Under the pieces are notes generated by a model that searched no databases, was not told the origin of the DNA, and worked only from the letters and a program-made list of their open reading frames with translations. Source: Flavobacteriales bacterium (GTDB lineage: Bacteria > Bacteroidota > Bacteroidia > Flavobacteriales_F > PHOS-HE28). Taken from it: a DNA stretch of 53,029 nucleotides. A program made the translations under genes and the position numbers. Shown in pieces: positions 1-8,981 of the stretch. Where the stretch lies: assembly GCA_016788485.1 (NCBI GenBank), contig JAEUSV010000115.1, positions 1 through 53,029 of the forward strand. Direction: 5' to 3'. Position 1 is the first letter of the stretch; each line of letters begins with the position of its first letter.

Positions 1-1
1 C

Positions 2-1168
2 ATGAACGACCGCGCGCTGCGCGACATCACCATCGGCCTGGGCGGCACCGGCAACGGCGTGCCCCGGCAGGACGGCTTCAACATCACCCCCGCCAGCGAG
101 GTGATGGCCATCCTCTGCCTCGCCACCAGCTTCGAGGACCTGAAGAAGCGCCTCGGCGACATCTACGTGGGCCAGCGCTGGGACCGCTCGCCCGTGTATG
201 CCCGCGACCTGAAGGCCGAGGCCGCCATGGCTATCCTGCTGAAGGACGCCATCAAGCCGAACCTGGTGCAGACCCTCGAGGGCAACCCCGCGATCCTGCA
301 CGGCGGTCCCTTCGCCAACATCGCACAGGGCGTGAACAGCGTGCTCGCCACCAAGATGGGCCTGAGCCTCGGTGACTACGTGGTGACGGAGGCCGGCTTC
401 GGCGCGGACCTCGGCGCGGAGAAGTTCTTCGACATCAAGTGCCGCGCAGCGGGCCTCAAGCCCAGCGCTGCGGTGATCGTGGCCACGGTGCGCGCGCTGC
501 GTTACCACGGCGGCGTGGACGTGAAGGAGGTGAACACCGCCGCGCCCGAGAAGCTCAAGGCCGGCCTTGCCAACCTGGGCCGCCACATCGAGAACGTGGC
601 CAAGTTCGGCGTGAAGGCCGTGGTGGCCATCAACCACTTCCCCACGGACACGCCCGAGGAGATCGACATGATCAAGGCCTATTGCAAGGAGCGCGGTGCC
701 GAAGCGGTGCTCGCGCAGGGCTTCGCGAAGGGTGGTGATGGCATGACTGACCTCGCCAGCGCCGTGCTGCGCGTGATCGAGGAGGGGAAGAGCGCGTTCA
801 AACCGCTCTACGACCTGAACCTTTCCATCAAGCAGAAGATCGAGACCATCGCCCGCGAGATCTACCGCGCCGACGGCGTGGACTACAGCGGCGATGCCGA
901 GACCGCCCTGCGACGCATCGACAAGCTGGGCCTCAACAACGTGCCCATCTGCATGGCCAAGACGCAGTACAGCTTCAGCGACAACAAGGAGCTGCGCGCA
1001 GCTCCCACCGGCTTCCGCATCACCGTACGTGACATCGAGATCAGCGCCGGCGCCGGCTTCGTGGTGCCCATCTGCGGCGAGATCATGCGCATGCCGGGGC
1101 TGCCTGAAGTGCCTGCGGCCGAGCATATGGACATCGATGCCAACGGCGTGATCAGTGGGTTGAGCTAG
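2..1168 (+). CDS. fhs: Formate--tetrahydrofolate ligase, C-terminal part (5' end outside window)
   Basis: Cytosolic one-carbon enzyme that joins formate to tetrahydrofolate using ATP, giving 10-formyl-THF. The visible 388 residues begin MNDRALRDITIGLGG and run through NGVPRQDGFNITPASEVMAI, a very conserved stretch of this family. They end normally at TAG. The family is about 555 residues, so roughly 165 N-terminal residues, including the P-loop, lie upstream of the window. The ATG at position 2 is almost certainly an internal Met rather than the start. It is followed by a hairpin-rich intergenic region. Identification is confident from family resemblance; activity cannot be judged without the N-terminus. 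Confidence 0.93.
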   Translation: MNDRALRDITIGLGGTGNGVPRQDGFNITPASEVMAILCLATSFEDLKKRLGDIYVGQRWDRSPVYARDLKAEAAMAILLKDAIKPNLVQTLEGNPAILHGGPFANIAQGVNSVLATKMGLSLGDYVVTEAGFGADLGAEKFFDIKCRAAGLKPSAAVIVATVRALRYHGGVDVKEVNTAAPEKLKAGLANLGRHIENVAKFGVKAVVAINHFPTDTPEEIDMIKAYCKERGAEAVLAQGFAKGGDGMTDLASAVLRVIEEGKSAFKPLYDLNLSIKQKIETIAREIYRADGVDYSGDAETALRRIDKLGLNNVPICMAKTQYSFSDNKELRAAPTGFRITVRDIEISAGAGFVVPICGEIMRMPGLPEVPAAEHMDIDANGVISGLS

Positions 1169-1177
1169 CGCGTCATG

Positions 1178-1300
1178 GGCATCCTGCCGGTGGTTGCGGG
1201 GTGAACAGGCTGGGGACCGGTTCCACCGTGAGCGCTCTGTCCCAAAGGGCCACCGGCATCCTGCCGGTGGTTGCTGCGTGAACAGGCTTGAAGCCTGTTC
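1178..1300. repeat. Tandem degenerate hairpin repeat between fhs and the next gene
   Basis: Two copies of a roughly 50-bp unit share GGCATCCTGCCGGTGGTTGC followed by GTGAACAGGCT. They start near 1178 and 1255. The second copy folds into two perfect or near-perfect hairpins: CCACCGGCA/TGCCGGTGG with loop TCC (1250-1270) and GAACAGGCT/AGCCTGTTC (1280-1300). No T-tract follows, so this looks like a REP-type intergenic repeat, possibly also acting in 3'-end formation. A pair with the same architecture occurs at 42798-42851. Confidence 0.6.
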
Positions 1301-1361
1301 GACCTTGCGCGTTACGCCCAGGGCCGGGTCGCATTGCATGGGTACATCAACACCCATCACC

Positions 1362-1748
1362 ATGCATCGCATCCTCTTCCTCACCGCGCTGACCCTTGGC
1401 ACGCTGCTCCTGTTCATCGCTGCTGCCCCTGAGCCCGGAGGCGCGCCCTACATCACCATCGCTGGCAAGGCATCCGGCAGCTTCACTCGCGCGGAATGGT
1501 CCGCCGTTTCCGCCGTGGAGCTCAAGGGCTGTGTGGCCAAGCCTGTCATTGCGAAGTGCACGGTGCACTTCACCGATGCGAAGGGCAAGCCCGTCACCGC
1601 CACGGCCGAGGGCGCCAAGCTCACCACCGAACAGCGCGGCCTGGTGTCCAAGCTCCACAACGGCGGGCGCTTCACCGTGCGCGTGGAGGCCTACGAAGGC
1701 AAGATGAAGCTCGACGTGCGCGAGGCGGTGTACACGCTGGTGGAGTGA
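1362..1748 (+). CDS. Small exported protein of unknown function
   Basis: 128 residues from ATG 1362, chosen because it starts a clear signal peptide (MHRILFLTALTLGTLLLFIAAA). The mature part is about 100 residues, soluble-looking and probably beta-rich, with two Cys (KGCVAK and AKCTVHF). The phrase CTVHFTDAKGKPVTATAEGAKL followed by a basic beta segment loosely recalls the C-terminal domain of gliding/T9SS protein GldM. That resemblance is weak and no function is assigned. It lies 84 bp before the sulfatase start on the same strand. Confidence 0.65.
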   Translation: MHRILFLTALTLGTLLLFIAAAPEPGGAPYITIAGKASGSFTRAEWSAVSAVELKGCVAKPVIAKCTVHFTDAKGKPVTATAEGAKLTTEQRGLVSKLHNGGRFTVRVEAYEGKMKLDVREAVYTLVE

Positions 1749-3281
1749 TGCCGGTTCCGGAACGGCGATCCGGTGCGCATGAACCAGCGTATGGCCTGCG
1801 CTGTTATCCTTGGACGACCAAAGCCGATCCCCATGCGCATTCCTCTCCTTGCCGTGATGCTGGCACTCTCCTTGGCTTCGTTCGCGCAACGCGCGGCGAA
1901 GGCAGGCGACCGCCCGAACATCCTCTTCATCACCACGGACGATGTGGGCATCTGGAACGTGGGGGCATACAGCCACGGCATGATGGCGCCCACGCCGAAC
2001 ATCGACCGCATCGCGAAGGAGGGCATGCTCTTCACCGACCACTACTCGGCGCCGAGCTGCACGCCCGGCCGCGCCATGATGATCACCGGGCAGCTGCCCA
2101 TCCGCACCGGGCTCACCACCGTGGGCATGGCGGGCTCGCCCATCGGCCTGGACCAGCGCGACCCCACCCTCGCCGAGGTGCTGAAGCCCCTGGGCTACCG
2201 CACCGGTCAGTTCGGCAAGAACCACCTGGGCGACCGCAATGAGCACCTGCCCACGGTGCACGGCTTCGATGAGTTCTACGGCAACCTCTACCACCTCAAC
2301 ACCGAGGAGGAGCCCTTCCTGAAGAGCTGGCCCAAGGACAGCGCGTTCGATGCCGCCTTCCGCCCCCGCGGTGTGCTCGACTGCAAGGCCACCACGGTGG
2401 ATGATGCCACCGTGGACGGTCGTTTCGGCCGCGTGGGCAAGCAGACCATCAAGGACACCGGCCCCCTCGACCCCAAGCGCATGGAAACGGTGGACGATGA
2501 GTTCGAGGCGCGCGCCGTTGACTTCATGCGCCGTTCGAAGAAGGCGGGCGACCCCTTCTTCGTGTGGTTCAACCCCTCACGCATGCACATCTACACGCAC
2601 CTGCGCGAGGAGCACCGCTACCTGGCCGCACCCTACACCAGCGAGTTCGACATCTACGGTAGCGGCATGATGGAGCTTGACATGATGGTGGGGCGGCTGC
2701 TGAAGGAGCTGGAGGCGCTGGGCGTGGCGGAGAACACCATCGTGCTCTTCACCTCGGACAATGGTCCCATGGTGCAGTGGTATCCTGATGCGGGCACCAC
2801 GCCCTTCCGCGGCGAGAAGGCCACCACCTGGGAGGGCGGCACGCGTGTGCCCATGCTCATCCGCTGGCCGGCGAAGATCAAGGCCGGCAAGGTGAGCAAC
2901 GACATCCAGGACCAGACCGACCTGTTCACCACGCTGGCCGCCGCTGCCGGTGAGCCCAACGTGGTGGAGAAGCTGCGCGCCTCGCACAACGTGTACATCG
3001 ACGGGGTGAACAACCTGGCCCACTGGACCGGCGAGGCGCCCAGCGCGCGTGACTTCGAGATCTACTACAACGAGCAGGAGCTCACCGCCGTGCGCATCGG
3101 GCCGTGGAAGAGCCACATGAAGACGCGCGAGGGCTTCTTCGACCCGTTGGTCGAGAGCGCCCTGCTGTTCAACCTGAAGGCCGACCCCTTCGAGCGGCAT
3201 CCCGGTTGGAAGAGCCAGGAGGTGGCCATGCGCCTGGGTGTGGCCTGGGGCGGGCAGGTGCAACGCCTGCTCACTGAGCAC

Positions 3282-3285
3282 TATA
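3282..3285. repeat. Left copy of the putative 4-bp target-site duplication (TATA)
   Basis: TATA at 3282-3285 within the sulfatase gene matches TATA at 40489-40492. Joining 3285 to 40493 restores the sulfatase frame. One more base leftwards (C versus A) already differs, so a 5-bp Mu-like duplication would need one mismatch. Confidence 0.6.
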
Positions 3286-3297
3286 GGGGAGTCAGAA

Positions 3298-3312
3298 CGA
3301 AACGTACAAAGT
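3298..3312 (+). repeat. Left-end transposase-site-like motif L1
   Basis: CGAAACGTACAAAGT, 12 bp inside the left boundary. Exact copies occur at 3392 and 3590, and the inverted core occurs at the right end. Number and position match the L1-L3 transposase-binding sites of Mu-type elements. The role as a binding site is inferred. Confidence 0.7.
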
Positions 3313-3391
3313 AGCCCAGCCCCCCAAAAACCCCGGAAACCCGCAACGGTAGCGGGATAGAGCCAGTTCCAAGGGTACACCACGCGCAGAA

Positions 3392-3406
3392 CGAAACGTA
3401 CAAAGT
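3392..3406 (+). repeat. Left-end transposase-site-like motif L2
   Basis: Second exact copy of CGAAACGTACAAAGT, 94 bp from L1. It lies in non-coding DNA between the left boundary and the repressor gene. Confidence 0.7.
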
Positions 3407-3589
3407 GCGCCACATGGGCGCCACCGCACCGCTGATCCCTTAAAAGGTCTGCGCCAGCATACCGCCGGTACCGCCAGCCCGCCCGTTAGAATGCCTGGAA
3501 ACCGCCATTAACGGGCGTTACAAAGGGGTTGGACAATGCACTGAACACACCCCGGACGCGGCCAGGCCGGAACGGGCAGGTGTGAAAAA

Positions 3590-3604
3590 CGAAACGTACA
3601 AAGT
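3590..3604 (+). repeat. Left-end transposase-site-like motif L3
   Basis: Third exact copy of CGAAACGTACAAAGT, 198 bp from L2 and 81 bp from the repressor stop codon. All three left copies have the same orientation. Confidence 0.7.
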
Positions 3605-3684
3605 AGCTTCAAAAGCCCCTTCTGGGCATACCTCTGGGCATACCTCACAAGTGTTGAGTTGGACGGCGCTCTATTGGAATCCTG

Positions 3685-4533
3685 TCAGCTACCCTTGGAC
3701 TTCGTCTGGAGCCTCATCACCGCCTTCTCAAGCGACACCAAGCGGTCGAACAGGCCGTCGCGCCGGTGGCTGAGGTTCTCGCTGAACAGGGCGAGGGCTT
3801 TGTACACCTGGTCGCCTGGGCCGATGGCCTGCTCGTAGGGCGGGTAGTCCTCGTTGTCGCTCTTGCAGAGGAACGCATCGGTTACGGTGCGGTACAGCCG
3901 CTTGGCCACGCACCCATCCCTGGTGACCAGGACGTACAAGTAGCCCTCCCGGAGCTCCTGCACCGGATCGGTGAGGAGCTTGGCGATGATCCAGTCGTCG
4001 TGACGAACGGTCGGGTCCATGCTGTCCCCCTCCACCTGCAGGGCAATGAGCCCGGCACCCCGGTACTTGTGGCCCGGAAGACTCAACCTGGGCTGGTCGC
4101 GCAGATACTCAGCGTTACCGTAGTTGGCTGGTAGCCCAGCCGCTGCCTTACTATCCAGCATGATGATGTTGCCTACATCCGCGCCGACTTCGAAGCCCTC
4201 CATCATCGCTTCAATGGCAGCGATGCCTCGCTCCCTCTTCTGTTGAAGAACGGCCGCCTGGCTTTCTGAGGCCGGAGCTGGTGGCGCACTGTCCACCCTG
4301 AGTGGCGAACCCTCGCCGGTTAACAGCCATCGAGGGTTCAGGTCTGCAAATTTTCGTGCAATGTCTTCCAGCATTGAGTAGCTCGGCAGGTTCTCGCCGA
4401 TCATGACCTTCCTGATTCGCTCGGACCGCTCGTATCCCAGCTCCCTAGCGAGGGCGCTGACATTGGCGATGCCATAGACGCGCATCAGTTCAGCAAGTCG
4501 CTGTGGAAAACTATTCTGCACGGTTTCTTGCAT
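3685..4533 (-). CDS. Phage repressor, HTH plus S24/LexA-like autoprotease
   Basis: Expected to bind operators between itself and the divergent early genes and maintain lysogeny, with self-cleavage on DNA damage. The 282-residue frame from ATG 4533 has an N-terminal XRE-type helix-turn-helix (about residues 10-65, VSALARELGYERSERIRKVM). A Pro/Ala-rich hinge (80-95) follows, then an S24 peptidase domain. The catalytic pair is Ser171 (VEGDSMDP) and Lys211 (GCVAKRLY). Ala132-Gly133 (KAAAGLP) is a plausible cleavage site. An upstream in-frame ATG exists at 4683, but that extension would run through the divergent Ner-like gene, so the shorter start is preferred. Confidence 0.9.
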   Translation of the reverse strand: MQETVQNSFPQRLAELMRVYGIANVSALARELGYERSERIRKVMIGENLPSYSMLEDIARKFADLNPRWLLTGEGSPLRVDSAPPAPASESQAAVLQQKRERGIAAIEAMMEGFEVGADVGNIIMLDSKAAAGLPANYGNAEYLRDQPRLSLPGHKYRGAGLIALQVEGDSMDPTVRHDDWIIAKLLTDPVQELREGYLYVLVTRDGCVAKRLYRTVTDAFLCKSDNEDYPPYEQAIGPGDQVYKALALFSENLSHRRDGLFDRLVSLEKAVMRLQTKSKGS

Positions 4534-4559
4534 CTGATGCGCCCATGATTGTAGGTTTG
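4528..4559 (+). promoter_or_regulatory. Early promoter with Bacteroidota-type -33 and -7 boxes
   Basis: TTG at 4528-4530 and TAGGTTTG at 4552-4559 are separated by 21 bp and match the TTG / TAnnTTTG promoter pattern known from Flavobacterium and Bacteroides. The -7 box ends 8 bp before the Ner-like ATG. It would drive the ner-transposase-ATPase operon. The -33 box abuts the repressor start codon, so repressor and early promoter probably interact here. Confidence 0.6.
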
Positions 4560-4567
4560 TCCCCGCA

Positions 4568-4819
4568 ATGAGGGCCAAGCTACAAACAAAGGTGCATGAG
4601 CTGACTCCGGTCGCCAAGGCACGCATCCTCCGAGAGCTTAGGAAGGGAGACCAGTCGAGGGTGGCAGAGGTGCTCGGCACCACCCCGGACTACGTGAAAA
4701 AGGTGCTCCGCTACCGCACTACCGCCAAGAGCGCCCTAGCTACCCGCATTTGGCACGCAGCCGACCGCATCCTACAGGAGCGTGCCCGGCTGCAACAAGA
4801 GCTGCGCGAAGCATGCTGA
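4568..4819 (+). CDS. Small HTH protein, Ner/Cro-like
   Basis: 83 residues, basic, with a likely helix-turn-helix around residues 22-48 (AKARILRELRKGDQSRVAEVLGTT is split between two helices before PDYVKKVL). It is the first gene of the rightward early operon and divergent from the repressor, the position held by ner in Mu. It probably down-regulates early or repressor transcription. Its TGA (4817-4819) overlaps the transposase ATG in ATGCTGA, suggesting translational coupling. The Ner assignment rests mainly on size, HTH look and position. Confidence 0.7.
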   Translation: MRAKLQTKVHELTPVAKARILRELRKGDQSRVAEVLGTTPDYVKKVLRYRTTAKSALATRIWHAADRILQERARLQQELREAC

Positions 4820-6897
4820 TCCGCGACGGCATCGTCCTGTTGGAGTTCACCGAACTGGTGAATTCAGAGTGCCTATCCAAGCCGGCCTACGACAAGGCTG
4901 TGCGAGAAGGGCGCATCGCCGTCATCCAGAAAGGCGGCGGGAACCACCCGGCCCTCATCGACTGGGCCAGTCTGCCCGAGCGGTACAAGGAGATGGTACG
5001 CGCCCGCATGGGTGGCGACCCCGCCGAGCTGGTGAAGGTGAAGACCATCGACCGCTTCCTGAAGCTGCGCCCCGAGGACGAGCGCTACCTGGACGGGTTC
5101 AGGGCTTCCAACGGGCTGATGCTGACGCCTGAGAAGCGCTCCAGCCTGAAGAAGAGCGCCAGGGTGATGGCCATGATGGCCACCCTGGACGAGGTGTACA
5201 GGACCGGCGGCAGGGAGTCCGTGCTGAAGACCTACGGCATGCACGTGATGGAGCTGAAGCAGGCCATCCTGCAGTACATCAAGCTGGAGGGGTTGGACCT
5301 GCCCACGAGCTTCCCCCGGCTGGAGGCCCGCAAGCGGGCCTACCTGAAGGCCCGCGCCGATGGGCACCCCGGCGCCAAGGGTCTGGTGCATGGCGGGCAC
5401 GGCAACGCCAACTCGTGCAAGCTGGACAGCGAGGTGCAGCAGGCCGTGCTGCGCCGCATCGCCAGCAGCCATCAGAACTACGGCCCAACCCTGGTGGCCC
5501 GCATGTACAACCAGGTGGCCACCCTTTCCGAAACCCAGTGGCCCACGATCACGGCCAGCACCGTGCGCAACTTCAAGAAGAAGGGCAGCAACGGCCGCAC
5601 CATCACCCTGTACGCCAGGGGCAAGGCCGCCTACAACAGCAAGTACAACATCGTGGTGCACCGTGGCCGGCCGAGCCAGCCCACCTACATGTGGGTGACG
5701 GACGGTAACGTGTACGAGCTGTACTACCAGACCGAGGGCGCCAACCAGAAGGGGCACCGCAAGGTGTTCTACCACAACCGGAAGGTGGTGGTGGTGGTGC
5801 TCGATGCCCACAGCTGGTACCCGGTGGGCTACGCCATCGGCGACAAGGACACCGTGGAGCTGAGCCAGCAGGCGGTGCGCAACGCGGTGACGCACATGCG
5901 CGAGCTCACGGGCGACTACATGCTGCCCGACCAGGTGCAGAGCGACAACCTCGGCTGGTCCGCCATGGGTGCCTGGTACGGCACCATGGACGTGGCCTTC
6001 ACGCCCACGGAGGCGGGTAACGCCAGGGCCAAGGTCATCGAGCCCTACTTCCGGCACCACCACGCCAAGTACGTGCAGCCCCACTTCGACAACTGGAGCG
6101 GGCACAACGTGGACGCCCGCAAGGAGAACCAGCCCAACCCCGATGCGCTGGACCGCATCAAGAAGGACTTCCCCGACGAGGCAGGGGTCATCGCGCAGAT
6201 CCACCAGGCCTTTGCCATGGAGCGGGCCGAGAAGGTGGAGGCCTACCTGAAGGCGCTTCAGGAAATGCCTGAAGAGCACCGCCGCATCATCCCCCGCGAA
6301 CGGTACCTGGAGCTCTTCGGCACACGCCACGAGCTGCGCAACGGGCAACAGGGCAACACGCTCACCAACAGCGGCCTGTGCCCCACGCTGCTGGGCCAGG
6401 AGCGCATCTACAACCTGCTCACCCGCGAGTTCCAGGACTTCATCGGCTACTCCTTCCAGGTGGTGTACGACCCGGCCGACCTGAGCAACGTGCTGGCCTT
6501 GCTGCCCGATGGGAAGACGCGCTTCCTGGTGCCGCAGACCAAGCTGGTGCCCATGGCCCGACTGGACCACACCGATGGCAGCAAGGCCCTGCTGGGCCAC
6601 GTGCAGGGCTTCAAGAAGGAGCTCTCCCAGGAGGCCATCGACCGGCCCGTGGGCGACAGAGCTCTCCTGGACCAGCTAGCCGTGCAGCTGCTGAGCAAGG
6701 CGGCGCACCTGGTGAAGCCGGCCAAGCAGCCACGGGAGCGTATCGCCCGTGTGGGCGCCAACGAGGAGGCCACCGTGAAGGCCTACGCACAGGCCAATGG
6801 CAGCCACAAGGCCGCGCTGGAAGAGGCCCGCGAACGGGACTACTACCTGAACATGACGCCCGAGGAGATCGAGCGCCGTGCCATCGACCAACTCTGA
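4813..6897 (+). CDS. Mu-type DDE transposase (integrase-fold)
   Basis: Catalyses integration and replicative transposition of the prophage. ATG 4813 gives 694 residues, similar to MuA. An N-terminal DNA-binding region (about 1-75) and a helical site-recognition region precede an rve/RNase-H core. The catalytic triad is probably Asp297 (VTDGN), Asp378 (QSDN) and Glu410 (KVIEPYF); the 31-residue gap before Glu is close to the usual D-35-E spacing. A Mu-type C-terminal beta-barrel segment (about 540-600) and a basic C-terminus follow. It sits directly upstream of the MuB-like ATPase. Predicted binding sites are the CGAAACGTACAA motifs at both element ends. Confidence 0.94.
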   Translation: MLIRDGIVLLEFTELVNSECLSKPAYDKAVREGRIAVIQKGGGNHPALIDWASLPERYKEMVRARMGGDPAELVKVKTIDRFLKLRPEDERYLDGFRASNGLMLTPEKRSSLKKSARVMAMMATLDEVYRTGGRESVLKTYGMHVMELKQAILQYIKLEGLDLPTSFPRLEARKRAYLKARADGHPGAKGLVHGGHGNANSCKLDSEVQQAVLRRIASSHQNYGPTLVARMYNQVATLSETQWPTITASTVRNFKKKGSNGRTITLYARGKAAYNSKYNIVVHRGRPSQPTYMWVTDGNVYELYYQTEGANQKGHRKVFYHNRKVVVVVLDAHSWYPVGYAIGDKDTVELSQQAVRNAVTHMRELTGDYMLPDQVQSDNLGWSAMGAWYGTMDVAFTPTEAGNARAKVIEPYFRHHHAKYVQPHFDNWSGHNVDARKENQPNPDALDRIKKDFPDEAGVIAQIHQAFAMERAEKVEAYLKALQEMPEEHRRIIPRERYLELFGTRHELRNGQQGNTLTNSGLCPTLLGQERIYNLLTREFQDFIGYSFQVVYDPADLSNVLALLPDGKTRFLVPQTKLVPMARLDHTDGSKALLGHVQGFKKELSQEAIDRPVGDRALLDQLAVQLLSKAAHLVKPAKQPRERIARVGANEEATVKAYAQANGSHKAALEEARERDYYLNMTPEEIERRAIDQL

Positions 6898-6917
6898 CCT
6901 GACATCCCCCCACCACC

Positions 6918-7835
6918 ATGACCAAGCCCCAATTGACGAGCGAGACCAAAGAGGCCATCGGAAAGGCCCTGATGGCGGCTTACAAGGCCAGCGGCTTCGA
7001 GAGCCGGGCCAAGTACGCACGGTCGGTAGACCTCAGCAGCAGCGACTTCAGCAACATCGAGCACGAGAAGTGGAAGCAGAACGACCGCCTGCTGAGCGTG
7101 CAGAAGTGGTTGCGCCTGGCCCGCACCATCGGCTTCCACTTCGGCGAGGAGGAGCAGTGGGTGACGGCGCGGACGGCCACCTACATCACCATCTCCAAGC
7201 AGCTGGAGGCCTGCCAGAAGAAGAGCATGGCGTCCATCTTCTGCGACATGGCCGGCCTGGGCAAGAGCCACGTGTGCAAGGAGTACGCGGCCACGCACCG
7301 CAACGCCTTCTACGTCAACGGCGGCAACTACCCCAACCGCTGGCGCTTCGTGCGGGCATTGGCACAGGCCATCGGCCTGGATGCGAAGGGCACCGCCGAG
7401 GATGTGCTGCAGGACGTGGTCTTCTACCTGAAGAGCCTGCAGAACCCCCTGTTGATCATCGACGAGGCCGGCGACATGGACAACAGCACCTACCGGCTGC
7501 TCAAGCGCATGTACAACGAGCTGGAGTTCCACTGCGGCTTCTACATGGTGGGCGCCCCCGACCTGCGCAAGCGCATCGACAGCAGCATCCGCCTGCGCCG
7601 GAACAGCTTCGAGGAGGTCTACAGCCGGTTCGGCGGCCGCTACCTGGACATCGTGCCGGCCGACCCGATCAAGCAGCGGGCCTTCCTGGAGTCGGAGATC
7701 ATCCAGGTGTGCACTGCCAACGGTGTGCAGGACCCCGAGACGCTGAACCGCGTGGTGTCCAGCGCCCTCGAGGGCAAGAGCCGGGGCTTGCGCTACGCCC
7801 GCATCCAGATCATGAAACAACGCCTTGCAGCATGA
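6918..7835 (+). CDS. MuB-like AAA+ ATPase (target selection)
   Basis: DNA-dependent ATPase that binds target DNA and activates the transposase. The 305 residues include an N-terminal HTH-like region (about 10-75), Walker A GLGKS with Lys116, Walker B LLIIDEAGD with Asp182, and a C-terminal helical tail. Length and position match MuB (312 residues). It starts 20 bp after the transposase stop, and its own stop overlaps the next gene in ATGA, showing a tight operon. Confidence 0.92.
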   Translation: MTKPQLTSETKEAIGKALMAAYKASGFESRAKYARSVDLSSSDFSNIEHEKWKQNDRLLSVQKWLRLARTIGFHFGEEEQWVTARTATYITISKQLEACQKKSMASIFCDMAGLGKSHVCKEYAATHRNAFYVNGGNYPNRWRFVRALAQAIGLDAKGTAEDVLQDVVFYLKSLQNPLLIIDEAGDMDNSTYRLLKRMYNELEFHCGFYMVGAPDLRKRIDSSIRLRRNSFEEVYSRFGGRYLDIVPADPIKQRAFLESEIIQVCTANGVQDPETLNRVVSSALEGKSRGLRYARIQIMKQRLAA

Positions 7836-8275
7836 GGACCAACGCCTTCATCCAACAGGCCACGGAAGCCCGCGCCTACCTGATGCGCGAGACCGGCCTT
7901 GACGAGCTGGACTACCAGCTGCTCATCCTGGAGAGCGGGTGCCAGTTCCTGGAGCACGCCGTGACCACGACGAAGCCCAAGTATGAGGCGCTGGCCGTGA
8001 AGCAGCGGCGCCAGTTGATGGACCTGGGCTTCTTCAACTTCTGGCAGCACCAGGTGATGGCCCACGAGATCGCCACCAGGTCGCGCTGGGAGAACTCCGA
8101 CCTGTGGGTCTACCAGCCCATGGAGGACAAGCGCCGGGACTTCGTGCAACGCGCCCTCACCATGTACGCCCTGGACAAGACGTGGGCCGCGTTCGACCGC
8201 TGGCTCAAGCAGCTCGAGCGCCGCAAGGTCCGCATCGCCATCCCCGAGATCCCCCCCAGCGAGCTCTTCTCCTGA
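7832..8275 (+). CDS. Unknown phage early protein
   Basis: 147 residues from ATG 7832, which overlaps the MuB-like stop codon (ATGA). It is mostly helical and soluble in appearance, rich in Trp and Gln, with no signal peptide or membrane segment. No family is recognised. Its position right after the MuB-like gene suggests a role in transposition or early regulation, but that is only context. Confidence 0.75.
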   Translation: MRTNAFIQQATEARAYLMRETGLDELDYQLLILESGCQFLEHAVTTTKPKYEALAVKQRRQLMDLGFFNFWQHQVMAHEIATRSRWENSDLWVYQPMEDKRRDFVQRALTMYALDKTWAAFDRWLKQLERRKVRIAIPEIPPSELFS

Positions 8276-8296
8276 TCACCCATTCCCCAACAGACG

Positions 8297-8908
8297 ATGT
8301 ACACCTCGAAAGACAAGACCTGGAAGGACGCCAAGGGCGTCGAAGTACCCTACACCCGCACCGATGCGCTGGAGCGCCTGCGCGAGAAGAACGCGGCCAT
8401 CCTGCACCGCGAGGCCCTGGACCTGGAGAAGCGGATCGCCGCCTTCAAACTGCGGACCCTTGAGCTGCACCGCGAAGTGGTGGAGGCCAACGCGAAGAAG
8501 CACAACGTGGACCTGAGCAAGACCAAGGGCAACCACACCTGGTTTGACTTCGCCCGCACCGTGCGTGTGGAGGCGGACATGCAGGAGAAGGTGCAGCTGG
8601 ACGACATCAAGGTCTCCGCCGCGCACGAAAAGCTCATGGCCCTGCTCAAGGACACGGTGAAGAGCGAGGTGGAGTTCCTGCCCGAGCTCATCAACAGCGC
8701 CTTCGAGAATACCAAGGGTCAGCTGGACACGCGCAAGGTGCTCAGCCTGCTGGGCTACCGCCGCAAGGTGAAGCACACCCTGTTCCAGGAGGCCATGGAC
8801 CTGATCGAGGGCAGCATCAACGTGGCTGGCACCAAGCAGTACTTCCGGATCAGCGAGCTGATGCCCGACGGCAGCTACCGCAACATCAACCTCAACTTCT
8901 CGAAGTAG
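8297..8908 (+). CDS. DUF3164-like phage protein
   Basis: 203 residues. The opening (TWKDAKGVEVPYTRTDALERLREK) and the long amphipathic helices that follow resemble DUF3164, a family carried in the early region of many Mu-like phages with no established function. The C-terminal third contains QYFRISELMPDGSYRNINLNFSK, which may form a beta hairpin. It is 21 bp after the previous gene and is the last gene before the structured non-coding block at 8909-9055. Confidence 0.8.
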   Translation: MYTSKDKTWKDAKGVEVPYTRTDALERLREKNAAILHREALDLEKRIAAFKLRTLELHREVVEANAKKHNVDLSKTKGNHTWFDFARTVRVEADMQEKVQLDDIKVSAAHEKLMALLKDTVKSEVEFLPELINSAFENTKGQLDTRKVLSLLGYRRKVKHTLFQEAMDLIEGSINVAGTKQYFRISELMPDGSYRNINLNFSK

Positions 8909-8949
8909 AGCAACGGCCGCGCGGCGTGCGAGATACATGCACGCGGCCA

Positions 8950-8977
8950 GGCCCGGAGGTCGGGACACCTCCGGGCC
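8950..8977 (+). ncRNA. Strong hairpin upstream of the tRNA-like fold
   Basis: Perfect 11-bp stem GGCCCGGAGGT / ACCTCCGGGCC with a 6-nt loop. It has no following T-tract, so it is not a typical terminator. A smaller hairpin (GCGTGC / GCACGC, 8924-8944) precedes it and the tRNA-like fold follows 4 nt later. Together they make a structured, apparently non-coding RNA segment in the early transcript. Confidence 0.6.
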
Positions 8978-8981
8978 ACAT

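Larger units (their letters stand above)
1833..3314 (+). pseudogene. Secreted Cys-type sulfatase, 5' part, interrupted by the prophage
   Basis: Alkaline-phosphatase-superfamily sulfatase that would hydrolyse sulfate esters outside the cytoplasm. ATG 1833 begins a signal peptide (MRIPLLAVMLALSLASFAQ). Metal ligands are the Asp pair at residues 36-37 (ITTDDVG). The sulfatase signature CTPGR at residues 76-80 has Cys76 as the predicted formylglycine residue. Later TSDNGP and the C-terminal half are typical. Host sequence ends at 3285; the last codons to the stop at 3314 (RGVRTKRTK) are encoded by the prophage end. The true C-terminus, QQFPPRQKGG and on, lies at 40493-40554. The uninterrupted protein would be 504 residues. 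Whether the truncated product keeps activity is unknown. Confidence 0.9.
3315..3684. other. Left-end non-coding region
   Basis: No convincing gene lies between the left end and the repressor stop codon. The region contains motif copies L2 and L3 and otherwise shows no promoter, tRNA or repeat that I can support. A 63-codon open frame at 3582-3773 begins inside L3 and overlaps the repressor 3' end on the opposite strand, so it is not called. Confidence 0.6.

Noticed and set aside
3582-3773. 63-codon plus-strand frame at the left end
   Set aside because: It begins inside transposase-site-like motif L3 and overlaps the 3' end of the repressor on the other strand; composition is not protein-like.
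4873-6600. 575-codon minus-strand open frame
   Set aside because: It is antisense to the transposase, rich in His/Val/Leu/Gly, no family features.
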